Source: Candidatus Saccharibacteria bacterium CG_4_10_14_0_2_um_filter_52_9
Lineage (GTDB): Bacteria > Actinomycetota > Acidimicrobiia > Acidimicrobiales > RAAP-2
Assembly (NCBI GenBank): GCA_903970515.1
Contig: CAJCJA010000002.1
Location: 19,195 to 83,194, forward strand
Direction of reading: 5' to 3'
DNA: 64,000 nucleotides
Of the stretch, positions 26,206 through 35,170 are shown one piece after another. The position numbers and the translations under genes were made by a program. The notes beneath the pieces were generated by a model. That model saw nothing but the letters and a program-made list of their open reading frames with translations. It made no database searches and was not told where the DNA came from. Numbering within the stretch: the stretch's first letter is position 1; each line of letters opens with the position of its first letter.

Positions 26206-27080
26206 GTCGCATCGCGATCGCGACGTGTCGGCGCCTCGACATCGATCCCCAGTCCACGTTTCGTGGAGCGAACGTCGATCCCGACTCGCCCCATCTGCTC
26301 GCCGCGCTCGAGGACGTCGGGTTGCGCGGCGAACTGTGCGTATGGGACGACTCGAAGGTACGTTGGGACGCCTACGATCTCGTCGTCATCCGCTCGACGT
26401 GGGACTACTCGCCACGGCGCGATGAGTTCCTCGATTGGGCGAAGGGCGTCGCGCACCTGATGAATCCCTTCGACGTGCTCGAGTACTCCTCGGATAAGCA
26501 CTACCTTGAGGACCTCGGGAACGCGGGACACCGGATCGTGCCTTCCTTCTTCTGCGACGTGGGGAAGATGCCGATCTTTCCGAGTGGCGATTTCGTCGTG
26601 AAGCCCAGCGTCGGTGCGGGATCCATCGACGCTGCTCGCTACGCCGCTCACCAACGGGGCGAGGCGAGAGAACATGTGCTACGCCTACACGCCCAAGGTC
26701 GCGACGTCCTCATCCAGCCCTACGTGTCGTCGGTCGACGAGGTGGGCGAGCGCGCGCTCGTGTTCATCGACGGAGCGTTCAGTCACGCCATGACCAAGGG
26801 TGCCATGCTCAACACGCCTGCGGCGAAGCGTGACGGATTGTTCCGCATGGAACAAATGTCGGTCGCGAACGCCGAACCCGACGCGGTGCACTTTGCGACG
26901 AGGGTCCTTGGCGATCTCGACTTCGCGGACTTGCTCTACGCACGAGTCGACGTGGTGCGCACCGACACGGGGTGGGCCTTGATGGAGCTCGAACTCGTGG
27001 AACCCTCGTTGTTCTTGCAGTTCCACGCGCCCGCCGCCGAGCGCCTTGCTCAGGCAATCGCCCAACGAGTCGCTTTTTGA
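26202..27080 (+). CDS. ATP-grasp domain protein (glutathione-synthetase/RimK-like)
   Basis: 292 residues, soluble. The N-terminal domain (1-90) has VVIRSTWDYSPRRDEFLDW, typical of a group of uncharacterised ATP-grasp ligases; then DFVVKPSVGAGSIDAAR (ATP-binding lysine and glycine loop) and VLIQPYVSSVDEVGERALVF, with LMELELVEPSLFL supplying the metal-binding acidic residues. Such enzymes join a carboxylate to an amine through an acylphosphate. Substrate unknown. It is translationally coupled to nuoN (GTGA) and runs to within two bases of the convergent GGDEF gene. Confidence 0.85.
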   Translation: MSRIAIATCRRLDIDPQSTFRGANVDPDSPHLLAALEDVGLRGELCVWDDSKVRWDAYDLVVIRSTWDYSPRRDEFLDWAKGVAHLMNPFDVLEYSSDKHYLEDLGNAGHRIVPSFFCDVGKMPIFPSGDFVVKPSVGAGSIDAARYAAHQRGEAREHVLRLHAQGRDVLIQPYVSSVDEVGERALVFIDGAFSHAMTKGAMLNTPAAKRDGLFRMEQMSVANAEPDAVHFATRVLGDLDFADLLYARVDVVRTDTGWALMELELVEPSLFLQFHAPAAERLAQAIAQRVAF

Positions 27081-27081
27081 T

Positions 27082-28047
27082 CTATCCAGAAGCCTGACGG
27101 TGCCCGAGTTTGTCACGGTACATCTGCGCGTCGGCGCGCGCCACCAACTCGTCGAGGCCCTCGCCTCGCTCGGCGTCGAACGTCGCCGTGCCTACGCTCG
27201 TTGAAAGTTCATACGCACGTCCAGACTGACGGCTGAGTGCCGTGAGATCCATGCGGACTCGTTCGATGGCGAGAGTCGGATCGCTCGCGTCAGCGAGAAT
27301 GACGACGAATTCGTCGCCGCCGTAACGCGCGATGATGTCCGACGTCCTAAACGACGAGTTCAGAGTTGTCGCGAAGTCCACAAGCGCGCGATCACCCTCC
27401 TGGTGACCGAAGTCATCGTTAATGGCTTTGAAGTCATCGAGATCGAAGAAGAGTAGGGTCGCCTGCACTCCTCTTCGAGAGCAGACGTCCAGCAACATTG
27501 GAGCGCTGAAATCGAAACCCCGACGATTGCTCAGCCCCGTCAAGTCGTCGGTCGTGGCCAATTGCAGGGCTCTGATCTCCTGTTCGACCATGGTCGCGAG
27601 ATCACGGAGACTCGCGGCATCCTCACTCGAGAGCTCGCGTGGTTGCTCGTCAAAGACGCAAATGCTGCCCAGGTTTGAACCTCGCGGACCGCTGATGGGG
27701 CAACTTGCGTAGAAGCGAATGTTGGGTTCACCTACGACGTAAGGATTGTCGAAGAAGCGCGGGTCCTTGGTCGCGTCGAAGACTTGGACGACCTCGTTGC
27801 CCAGAATGGTGTGCGCGCAAAACGACTCATCGCGTGATGCCTCACGCTGGGGATAGCCCTGGACCGAAAGGAGCCAGTTCGTGTCATCTCCGACGATGGT
27901 CACGACCGCTGACGTCACGTTGAAGAGTCGAAGCGCGAGCCGCGTGATTCGATCGAAACGTTCCTCGGGTTGACGATGCAAGAGGTCCAATGACAGTACT
28001 TCGGCCAGTCGCTCCTCTTCGTTAGGGGGTTTCTCAGCGGCGGGCAT
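27082..28047 (-). CDS. GAF-GGDEF diguanylate cyclase
   Basis: About 321 residues from the ATG at 28047 (an in-frame start at 28104 would add 19). Residues 1-150 form a GAF domain of the type with PEERFDRITRLA and ESFCAHTIL. The GGDEF domain follows with the intact catalytic motif ARYGGDEFVV and an inhibitory-site RTSD five residues upstream, so an active, product-inhibited diguanylate cyclase making c-di-GMP is expected. No membrane segment or EAL domain. AAAGGTGA lies about 11 bases before 28047. Convergent with the ATP-grasp gene. Confidence 0.88.
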   Translation of the reverse strand: MPAAEKPPNEEERLAEVLSLDLLHRQPEERFDRITRLALRLFNVTSAVVTIVGDDTNWLLSVQGYPQREASRDESFCAHTILGNEVVQVFDATKDPRFFDNPYVVGEPNIRFYASCPISGPRGSNLGSICVFDEQPRELSSEDAASLRDLATMVEQEIRALQLATTDDLTGLSNRRGFDFSAPMLLDVCSRRGVQATLLFFDLDDFKAINDDFGHQEGDRALVDFATTLNSSFRTSDIIARYGGDEFVVILADASDPTLAIERVRMDLTALSRQSGRAYELSTSVGTATFDAERGEGLDELVARADAQMYRDKLGHRQASG

Positions 28048-28340
28048 CGATGTACGTGTCACCTTTCCTTTATTGCAGCACGCGTTCGTATCGACGCACT
28101 GCAACGATCACGCTCGAGGATGTAGACAATCGTCGTCACAATTCTACGGCACTACCGCGAAGAACTGTTCCACCTTTTCTCAAATCCTCGAACGTGACAC
28201 TTCGCCAAATGGGTCCAGCCGAGGTCCCGGTTCGCATTGACAAGGTGGTCGCGAGCGCAGACACTTTGCAATGTTGCGCCAATCGTCGCGCACGCGAGGG
28301 CCGGGCGTATGGCGTCTCGAGGACAGTAACGTTGATGACA
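28048..28340. other. Divergent intergenic region
   Basis: 293 bases between the GGDEF gene (minus) and the small acidic-protein gene (plus). I see no coding signal in it. TAACGT at 28327-28332 is the likely -10 of the rightward gene, 8 bases before its ATG at 28341. No clear hairpin or regulator repeat was found. Confidence 0.5.
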
Positions 28341-28715
28341 ATGGAGTACTCAGACCCCCTCACCCCTGGGGAACCGCCCGAGAACCCCGACGATTGGAGC
28401 GACGAACAGTGGATCGCGTGGCTGAAGGCGACTGACTCGGGTCCCTATACGAGTGACGAGCTGCCGGTGAGCACGCTGGGCTCCAAACTTGCCCGCTCGT
28501 CATCTGGTCAGGCACTTGGTCAAGCCATGCTCGGCCTCGCCGCCGCGATTTACGGACCCAAGGATGAGGATCAAGTGATCATCGTTGAAGGGACGTCGTC
28601 GGGGGAGGACGACGAACCGTTTGCGGTGCTCCTCGACTTCGAACACCCCGAACAATCCTCCGTCGTCTTCAAGACTGATGAGAAGGAAGAATTGGACGAC
28701 GATACCGCGTCGTAG
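28341..28715 (+). CDS. Small acidic protein of unknown function
   Basis: About 124 residues from the ATG at 28341 (28335 is an alternative two codons earlier). Not recognised. N-terminal half has WSDEQWIAWLKATD; the middle carries a short helical stretch GQALGQAMLGLAAAIYGPKDE; the C-terminal half is strongly acidic (SSGEDDEPFAVLLDFEHPEQ, ending EEKEELDDDTAS-like). No signal peptide. The start is favoured by a -10-like TAACGT 8 bases upstream and no ribosome binding site. Confidence 0.65.
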   Translation: MEYSDPLTPGEPPENPDDWSDEQWIAWLKATDSGPYTSDELPVSTLGSKLARSSSGQALGQAMLGLAAAIYGPKDEDQVIIVEGTSSGEDDEPFAVLLDFEHPEQSSVVFKTDEKEELDDDTAS

Positions 28716-28734
28716 GTGTGGGCGTGAGAACCTT

Positions 28735-28760
28735 TGCGCAAGTGACGTTCGCGTTGCGCA
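28735..28760. terminator. Possible bidirectional hairpin between convergent genes
   Basis: TGCGCAA and TTGCGCA form a 7-bp stem with a 12-base loop, placed between the stops of the acidic-protein gene and the convergent RDD gene. No T-run. Confidence 0.3.
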
Positions 28761-28776
28761 CGCGCTGCGAGACGAC

Positions 28777-29400
28777 CTAGGCGCTGACGGGTCGAACGAC
28801 GACGGTCTTGGCGAACTTGTCGTGGAGGGTCTGGTTCTTCTTGTCCCACAGCGGCCAGAGCAGATCGATCAGGACGGGCAGGAACAGGATGATCACGATC
28901 GACAGGTGTCGCGAGTTCAACATCTTCTCGTGCGCATCAGGGTGCAGATACCTGGTGTAGTGGTACAGCGACCCCAGTACGTCGAGGACACAGTAGAGAC
29001 CCGTGCGCATGATGGCCTGCTGACTGGAAAGTCTCGATCGTGATTTCTCATCGACGCAGCGGATGTGCGTCACCCTCATGCCGAGCGTTTGACCATTCAT
29101 GTAGATGAGCAACAACACCGCGTACAAGAACACGATGACGATGTTGATGAAGGTCGCGGCGTACGACGTGACGCCGATCGCCCGGAGAGGGAAGGTGGCG
29201 ACGATGCCCAGGATGATGATGTCGATCACGTACGCGACAACGCGCCACAGGAAACCCGCGAGGGCGACGTTGTCGCCGCGCTCGACGCTCGAGAGCGTAG
29301 GCATCGGGGCGAGCGTGGGTGCAGACGACGCCTTTCCACACGAGGGGCAGAATTGCTGGTCGGCCGTCTTCTCGGCGCCGCAATTCGAGCAGTAAGGCAT
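28777..29400 (-). CDS. Zinc-ribbon RDD-family membrane protein
   Basis: 207 residues. The first 25 residues are a zinc ribbon (CSNCGAEKTADQQFCPSCG). The RDD domain starts near residue 45 (VALAGFLWRVVAYVIDIIIL, with the R and D residues) and has three membrane helices plus the later motif GQTLGMRVTHIRCVDE. RDD proteins are of mostly unknown function, sometimes linked to ion transport. GGAG lies six bases before the ATG; a TTGACA at 29428-29423 (minus strand) may be its -35. Confidence 0.82.
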   Translation of the reverse strand: MPYCSNCGAEKTADQQFCPSCGKASSAPTLAPMPTLSSVERGDNVALAGFLWRVVAYVIDIIILGIVATFPLRAIGVTSYAATFINIVIVFLYAVLLLIYMNGQTLGMRVTHIRCVDEKSRSRLSSQQAIMRTGLYCVLDVLGSLYHYTRYLHPDAHEKMLNSRHLSIVIILFLPVLIDLLWPLWDKKNQTLHDKFAKTVVVRPVSA

Positions 29401-29482
29401 GGATTCTCCAGGATCACAATGTTGTCAACGAAAAAACTAACGCAGCGCAACGCTTGCTTCGCTACATGAACGAGCGTGCGGG

Positions 29483-32400
29483 TCAGTGCGCGGCGATCCT
29501 CTCGTCCTCACGTTTTGCCGCTTCCAGCACCTCATCAGGCACAACGGTGCCTGGTCGGTTGGCGGGGTCATTGGCCAAGAAACGCCCGAGCACCGGGATC
29601 TCGGTGATTGACTCGGCGCGCAAGATCGCCGCGACCACCGGCACGAAACTCTCCGCCGCCGGATACACGAGATAACGCGCGAGCCACGAGGGGTAGTACT
29701 TGGCGTTAAAGGTCCATAGCGACTCGATCGGCAAGACGCCCGAGAGTCGCTTCAGGGCCCAACGCTCGACGCGGGTGAAGGTGCCGTCACCGCGTTCGCC
29801 GTCGAGCACCGAGCGGAACGCGGCGAAGTTGAGACTGAGACCCTGGGCACCGGTGGCGGCGAGATGAGCGATGGTCGAGCACAGCGCGTAGTCAATCAGT
29901 CCATTGGGATGTTCGCCGGGGTCGCGACGCATGATGTCGAGTGAATAACCGTTGATGGCGGGCGACGGCACGAACTGACAGACCGCGGCGGGATGTCCGT
30001 CGGGATCGTTGACGATCGTGAGCAGCAGACCCTTGTCCTTGGGATCGAAGAGTCGCCCGAGCATCATTGAGAAACCGCGTTCCCCCTCGCCTCGACGGAG
30101 CATCGAGATGAGTTCGACGATTCTCGATACCTGGCTTGGGTCGATGTTCGAAGGGTCCACGAACTGCACGCTGTAGCCGTGCCGCGCGAGTCGCGTGCAC
30201 GCTTGGCGCAACCCCTTCATCTTGCCGCCCTCGAGGGAAAACGATCGACAGTCGACGATTGCTTCGTCCCCGAGATAGATGTAGTGCATGCCCGCGGCGT
30301 GGTAGATCGACGTCCACTCCTCGGACGCCGCCATCACGCCAATAGTCCATCCTCGCGACTCGCCGTACGCGCGAAAGGCGCTGAAGACCTCGGTGCGTTC
30401 CGCCTCGGGTCCAATGGGGTCGGGCGAGATCAGGGCGACGCCGCCGTAGACGGCGTAGGCGACGAGCGAGTCACGAAAGAAAAAGAACTGCTTGTCGTCG
30501 CGAAGCGCAAAGTAGTCGAGCGTGCCGCGCCCGTGTCGACGAACGATCTCTCTCGCGCGTAGTTCGGCGATTCGTCGCTCCGTGCTCGTGCCGTGTTCGC
30601 TCAGTCGGCGATCGACGACCGGTCGGGTCACGAGGTACAACAACGACACGAACAGCGCGACGCCAATCGTGACGAGCACTGGATCGATGAAGTCGTCGAC
30701 ATTGTCGGGCAGGTTGATGTTGTAGACGCCGATCAGGCGCTCCGCGCACGCGACCAACACGACGCCGAAGGAAGGCAGTTGATGGAGGTGGTGACGTGCG
30801 CTCGATGCTTCAATACCCAGCGTCGAGGCGATGACGGCAATCGCCCCGATGAGTCCCAATCGGGGCACTGCCGTGCGCGTCGAGGACCGATCGGTCGTTG
30901 CTTGGAAGTGCTGGCGCTCCAGCACCAGAAAGGTCAGAATCGCGGCGGCGACCAGGGATGACGCGATTGACCCCCCTCGCGCGAGATGCGTGACCACGGT
31001 GAAGCTAAGGGCGGACACCGCGAGGAACCAGGCACGTCGCTGCCCACGGCGAATCCCGCGCGAGATCATGATCATCGCGATGCCCGCGACCGCCGTGATG
31101 GCGGCGGCGGACTGGGCGACGCCCAACGGAAGCAACGAGAGCACGACGTGGAGTCGATGGTGCAGCGGAGGTTCTGCGGTGACCGCGACACTAATGAGTC
31201 CATCGAGGAACAACAATCCGCTCGCCCAACGTCGAATGGAACGTTGTCGGCGTTGGGCGGTCAGGCGTTCGGCGCTGACCGGGAAGGGCGTGCCGTTAGG
31301 CCACGAACCGACGCTCGACGTCGCGGTCGTGGGCGAGGGCTGGAGGGGTTGCCCCGCGACGGCGCGTTCGAGCATCGTGCCACGTCGTCGTGGGGACTGC
31401 GCGCAAATGAGCCGGACCTGTAAGGTGCTCGCTGCCTCCACCTCGACGATGCCGAGTCGCTCCACTGAGGCGAACACCGGGGGGAGTCCAATTCTTCCTC
31501 GTCGCTCAATGACGACGGTGCGCGATGGTCCGGGCGCGGCGCACACACCGTCGTCGAGGAATGCCAACGCAGGCCTCGGCGCACCACCCACGACGGCGCC
31601 CGCACCGCCTCGCTCGCTGATTCGACGAGCGAGTTCGATCGCGTCCACGCCGTCGACGTAGGTCGCCGCGAGGGGTTCGCTCAATTCCGCCGAACGGTGC
31701 GTTCTCGCGTCACGATCGAAGCGTCGTCGTACGAGGAGCCCCGCGCACCCCACCACGAGCGCCTCGAGCGCGACGATCACGATGATATTGACGACGAGGT
31801 TGCCCCAAAAACTGGTGGTGTGCGGAACGTGAACCTTGTACACGCGGTGAGTGAAGTGCCCCACCAGTTTGGTGATGGTGTTGAAGAGGTCGAAAATCAA
31901 CATGGCGAGGACCGGGAGCCAAATCCAAGCGCCGAGGCGTCGATAGAGAACTCGCGAGGAGACGAAGCGCGAGAGCGACGTAGGGTCCTCGAGTCGGTCC
32001 GCGTCAGATCGATCGTCCTTGTCGGCGAGTGACACGTCGATGTCGCAACGTCCGGCACTCACGGCGAGGTCGCGCACTCCTTTGGCGGTGGCGACCTGGA
32101 GAATCACGTCCTTCGCGATCTCGATCCCGAGCGCGAGCAGTTGTGCCTGCGCTCGCTCGCGCTGGTCGAGCTCCGCGTCGTCGCTGCCCGGGAGCACGAT
32201 AAATCGGTGATTGTCCTTGGCACAGAACGCTTCGATGGCGTCGCGCAGTTGGGGTAACGCTACGAATGTCGCCTCGATGAATTTTCCCAAGTGCGAAGTG
32301 GGCTCGGGGTGGAACATGTTGCCCGCCACGATGACGACGGCCGCGTCATCGATATCGTCCATCAAGTCCACCAATTCACGCAGTGGACGGCTTTCCGCGT

Positions 32401-32512
32401 CGGTCGTCGGCGAGAGCGAGAGATCGCTCAGCACGTACACGTGGCGTCCGTAGGGGACGGGGAGCGTCTGTCGCTCGGTCACTGGCACGACGTCTAGTCT
32501 CGCAGACATCAC
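29483..32512 (-). CDS. Phosphatidylglycerol lysyltransferase-type (DUF2156) fusion with degenerate phosphoesterase-like N-terminus
   Basis: 1009 residues from the GTG/ATG pair at 32512/32509. Residues about 20-170 look like a calcineurin-type phosphoesterase that has lost ligands: YVLSDLSLSP instead of SDLHL, VAGNMFHPE instead of GDxxE, and LPGSDDAEL instead of GNHD. Then membrane helices (about 190-270), a loop domain, six or so helices (about 415-640), and a C-terminal DUF2156 aminoacyl-transferase domain of MprF/LysX type (DYFALRDDKQFFFF, GVALISPDPIGP, GYSLDIMRR, LSLNFAAFRS). The family transfers amino acids from tRNA to phosphatidylglycerol and flips the lipid, altering surface charge. 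The phosphoesterase part is my inference from three partial motifs. Confidence 0.78.
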   Translation of the reverse strand: MMSARLDVVPVTERQTLPVPYGRHVYVLSDLSLSPTTDAESRPLRELVDLMDDIDDAAVVIVAGNMFHPEPTSHLGKFIEATFVALPQLRDAIEAFCAKDNHRFIVLPGSDDAELDQRERAQAQLLALGIEIAKDVILQVATAKGVRDLAVSAGRCDIDVSLADKDDRSDADRLEDPTSLSRFVSSRVLYRRLGAWIWLPVLAMLIFDLFNTITKLVGHFTHRVYKVHVPHTTSFWGNLVVNIIVIVALEALVVGCAGLLVRRRFDRDARTHRSAELSEPLAATYVDGVDAIELARRISERGGAGAVVGGAPRPALAFLDDGVCAAPGPSRTVVIERRGRIGLPPVFASVERLGIVEVEAASTLQVRLICAQSPRRRGTMLERAVAGQPLQPSPTTATSSVGSWPNGTPFPVSAERLTAQRRQRSIRRWASGLLFLDGLISVAVTAEPPLHHRLHVVLSLLPLGVAQSAAAITAVAGIAMIMISRGIRRGQRRAWFLAVSALSFTVVTHLARGGSIASSLVAAAILTFLVLERQHFQATTDRSSTRTAVPRLGLIGAIAVIASTLGIEASSARHHLHQLPSFGVVLVACAERLIGVYNINLPDNVDDFIDPVLVTIGVALFVSLLYLVTRPVVDRRLSEHGTSTERRIAELRAREIVRRHGRGTLDYFALRDDKQFFFFRDSLVAYAVYGGVALISPDPIGPEAERTEVFSAFRAYGESRGWTIGVMAASEEWTSIYHAAGMHYIYLGDEAIVDCRSFSLEGGKMKGLRQACTRLARHGYSVQFVDPSNIDPSQVSRIVELISMLRRGEGERGFSMMLGRLFDPKDKGLLLTIVNDPDGHPAAVCQFVPSPAINGYSLDIMRRDPGEHPNGLIDYALCSTIAHLAATGAQGLSLNFAAFRSVLDGERGDGTFTRVERWALKRLSGVLPIESLWTFNAKYYPSWLARYLVYPAAESFVPVVAAILRAESITEIPVLGRFLANDPANRPGTVVPDEVLEAAKREDERIAAH

Positions 32513-32543
32513 TCTGGTGCACGCCGGAGGAGCAAAAGCACTG

Positions 32544-33032
32544 ATGACATCCTCTTACTCACGGGAAAACTGGCACTGGCGCGAGGACGTTGTCCCATCG
32601 GGAAGCGTCGTGATCTTTGACATTGACGGCGTGCTCGCCGACGCGGCCGGACGCCAGCACTACCTCGATTGGGGCGACTGGCGCAGCTTCTTCGATGCGT
32701 GCGGCGACGATCCGGTGATCGACGAGATCGAACGCTTGCTCGAGCTTCTCGATTCCTCCCTCCTGATCGTCTTGCTCACGGGACGTCCGCGTCGGGTTCA
32801 ACCCCATACGGTCGCGTGGCTCGAGCGCTACGGCATTCGTTGGGACCTGTTGATCATGCGCGAGTTTGGCGACTATTCCGGTGTCGACGAATTCAAACGC
32901 GGCGCGGTCCAAGACCTTCGTGCACGAGGTTACGAGATCCGCCTCGCCCTCGACGACGACCCGAAGAACCACGCGATGTACGTGAGCGAGGGCGTGCCTT
33001 GCATCTACATCCATTCGGGCTACTACCTCTAG
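32544..33032 (+). CDS. HAD-like hydrolase
   Basis: About 162 residues from the ATG at 32544, which follows GGAGGAG by 11-12 bases. VVIFDIDGVLADAAG holds the HAD nucleophile and general acid (DxD); motif II is LLTGRPRR (threonine); motif IV lies in LALDDDPKNHAMY. Little cap domain is visible, so the substrate may be a nucleotide or protein. Divergent from the DUF2156 fusion gene; start codons are only about 30 bases apart. Confidence 0.8.
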   Translation: MTSSYSRENWHWREDVVPSGSVVIFDIDGVLADAAGRQHYLDWGDWRSFFDACGDDPVIDEIERLLELLDSSLLIVLLTGRPRRVQPHTVAWLERYGIRWDLLIMREFGDYSGVDEFKRGAVQDLRARGYEIRLALDDDPKNHAMYVSEGVPCIYIHSGYYL

Positions 33033-33054
33033 TGGCTGTTCTCCTCGCCACCCC

Positions 33055-33060
33055 TAGGCT
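33055..33060 (+). promoter_or_regulatory. -10-like element for the FAD oxidoreductase operon
   Basis: TAGGCT, within the longer string CCTAGGCTCG that is also found before the UPF0182 gene at 58729. Predicted start near 33067, giving a leader of about 35 bases before the GTG at 33102. Confidence 0.35.
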
Positions 33061-33069
33061 CGCCTCAGC

Positions 33070-33105
33070 ATGGCACGATGCACCAGGTCGGAGAACGAAG
33101 AGTGA
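33070..33105 (+). CDS. Possible 11-codon upstream ORF
   Basis: ATG at 33070 encodes MARCTRSENEE and stops at 33103-33105, overlapping the GTG of the oxidoreductase gene as GTGA. It lies 9 bases after the TAGGCT element, so it could be read on a nearly leaderless mRNA and couple to the main gene. May be chance. Confidence 0.2.
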   Translation: MARCTRSENEE

Positions 33106-34349
33106 AAATCGCCATTATCGGTGCGGGCGTCGCCGGACTGACGGCCGCGTACGTGTTGTGTGAGCAACACGAGGTGACCCTGTACGAACGCGAGTCACGT
33201 CTCGGGGGCCACGCGCATACCGTCATGGTGCCCGGCGGCGATAGTGAGTACCCCGTCGACACCGGTTTCCTCGTCTACAACGATGCGACCTATCCGCGAT
33301 TCATTGAGTTGCTCGATCGTCTCGGCGTCGCGAGCAAGCTAAGCACCATGAGTTTTAGTTACCAGGACCTCGCGAGTGGGCTCGAATGGAAGGGGACCAA
33401 CCTCAACTCCATCTTCGCCCAGCGACGCAACGTCCTTCGCCCGCGGTTCTGGCGCATGGTGCGCGAGATCCTTGCGTTCAATCGCACACTTCGTGATCTT
33501 TTGAAGAACCCGATTGATCCCGAACTCACCCTGGCGCAGCTGCTCGCGACGCGGCGCTGGAGCCGAGAATTCCTCGAGTGGTACCTCATCCCCATGGGTG
33601 CAGCGATTTGGTCCGCCGAACCCAGTACCTTCAGCGAGATCCCGGCGAGGACGTTCGCAGAATTCTTCTCTCGTCACGGTCTTTTGAACATCCGAGGTCG
33701 TCCCGCGTGGCGAACAATAGATGGTGGATCAGTCAGATACGTGCAGCGAATTCGAGAGCGGCTCGACATTCGAGGGAAGGTGCGCATGTCGACGCCCGTG
33801 GTGGCGCTTCGCCGCGCCGATGAAGGTGTCGACGTCTTGACGGCGACTGACACGTCGCGCTTCGACCACGCGATTCTGGCGTGCCACAGCGATGAGGCGC
33901 TCGCCATCCTGAGCGACCCCACGAAGGCGGAGTCCGAAGTACTGTCGGCAATCCGCTACCAGCCCAACGACGTGACGCTGCACTGGGACACCTCGCTGAT
34001 GCCTCGACGAAAGCGAGCGTGGGCCGCCTGGAATTATCGCCGTGCGCCCGGGGACGGCGATGTCGCCACCTTGACCTACGACGTTTCGACGCTGCAGTCA
34101 CTCACGGCTCCCCGAACCTTCCTCGTGTCGCTGAACAGTCACCACGCGATCGATCCCGCCAAGATCCTCGCTCGATTCACCTACGCGCATCCGGTGCTCG
34201 ATCGAGCAACCGTACGCGCGCAACAACTGCGCCACACACTCACGGGCAATCACACGTCATTCTGCGGCGCATACTTCGGCTACGGCTTCCACGAGGACGG
34301 CGTGCGCAGCGCGCTCGAAATCTGCGACGCCCTCGGGGTGGCGTGGTGA
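33102..34349 (+). CDS. FAD-dependent amine-oxidase-like oxidoreductase
   Basis: About 415 residues from the GTG at 33102, eight bases after GGAG. The start puts VKIAIIGAGVAGLTAAYVL at the N-terminus as expected for the FAD fold; YERESRLGGHAHT is the second FAD contact; VDTGFLVYND and WSAEPSTFSEIPARTF are typical of the group found beside DUF1365 and cyclopropane synthase genes. C-terminal FCGAYFGYGFHEDGV closes the FAD site. Probably acts on a lipid; reaction unknown. GTGA overlap with DUF1365. Confidence 0.87.
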   Translation: MKIAIIGAGVAGLTAAYVLCEQHEVTLYERESRLGGHAHTVMVPGGDSEYPVDTGFLVYNDATYPRFIELLDRLGVASKLSTMSFSYQDLASGLEWKGTNLNSIFAQRRNVLRPRFWRMVREILAFNRTLRDLLKNPIDPELTLAQLLATRRWSREFLEWYLIPMGAAIWSAEPSTFSEIPARTFAEFFSRHGLLNIRGRPAWRTIDGGSVRYVQRIRERLDIRGKVRMSTPVVALRRADEGVDVLTATDTSRFDHAILACHSDEALAILSDPTKAESEVLSAIRYQPNDVTLHWDTSLMPRRKRAWAAWNYRRAPGDGDVATLTYDVSTLQSLTAPRTFLVSLNSHHAIDPAKILARFTYAHPVLDRATVRAQQLRHTLTGNHTSFCGAYFGYGFHEDGVRSALEICDALGVAW

Positions 34350-35170
34350 GTGATTCGGCGATCTATTGGGGACGAGTCGCACATCATCGATTCTTGCCAC
34401 GCGAACACCAATTCGCCTATCGCGTAATGATGTTCATGCTGTATCTCGATGAACTCGACGACCTCGAGCGTGACGTCACTGGTCTCGAGTTGGAAGGTAA
34501 CGTCACGGGCCGCGCAGCGCCCGCGAAAGCGATACACCGACTCCCTGGTCGTTACACGCTTCGTCGGCGTGACTTCTTGCCTGAGTATTCGGGCTCGCTC
34601 GACGAGGCCGTGCGAGAAATGTATCTTCGCGAGGTCGGCAGCGCCGCGCCCGGTCGCATTGCGGTTATGACGAACCTGGCGTCATTGGGGTGGAACTTCA
34701 ATCCCATTACGTTGTATTTCTTCTTCGACGGCGATTCCCTCACTCGGGCGATCGCCGAAGTGACGAACACGCCCTGGGGGGAGCGTCATCTCTACGTTCT
34801 CAACGAGCCCGGACCAATCGAATTCGAGAAGGCGCACCACGTCTCGCCATTCTTGGAGATGGACGGTACGTATCGACTCAATTACGCCGCTCCCACCGAG
34901 CGGTTCTCCCTCTCGATGACCCTGTTCGACCACCACGCCACGAAGCACAACGAATTGGGGAGTCGCCGATTCTCTGCCTCCATGGCCTTCGAGCGAGTGC
35001 CGCTCACGAGTGAGGAGCTGCGGCGAGCGAGCCGACGCTACCCCGACATGGCGTTTCGAGTCAGCTTTCGAATCTACGTGCACGCGGCGCGCCTTTTCGC
35101 AAAGGGCATCAAGTATGTCCCTCATCCCACGGTCCGTGAGAAGGGTGCAGACAATGTCAGTCGGCATTAG
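34346..35170 (+). CDS. DUF1365 protein
   Basis: 274 residues from the GTG at 34346, which overlaps the upstream stop (GTGA). SAIYWGRVAHHRFLPREHQFAY at the N-terminus, NLASLGWNFNPITLYFFFD in the middle, and KAHHVSPFLEMDGTYRL later are the family hallmarks. Function unestablished; the constant partnership with an FAD oxidoreductase and a CFA-type methyltransferase suggests fatty-acid modification. The downstream gene starts 17 bases inside it. Confidence 0.88.
   Translation: MSDSAIYWGRVAHHRFLPREHQFAYRVMMFMLYLDELDDLERDVTGLELEGNVTGRAAPAKAIHRLPGRYTLRRRDFLPEYSGSLDEAVREMYLREVGSAAPGRIAVMTNLASLGWNFNPITLYFFFDGDSLTRAIAEVTNTPWGERHLYVLNEPGPIEFEKAHHVSPFLEMDGTYRLNYAAPTERFSLSMTLFDHHATKHNELGSRRFSASMAFERVPLTSEELRRASRRYPDMAFRVSFRIYVHAARLFAKGIKYVPHPTVREKGADNVSRH

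Noticed and set aside
29421..29428. TTGACA upstream of the RDD gene as a full promoter
   Set aside because: No matching -10 at 16-18 bases before the start region; mentioned only as a possible -35.
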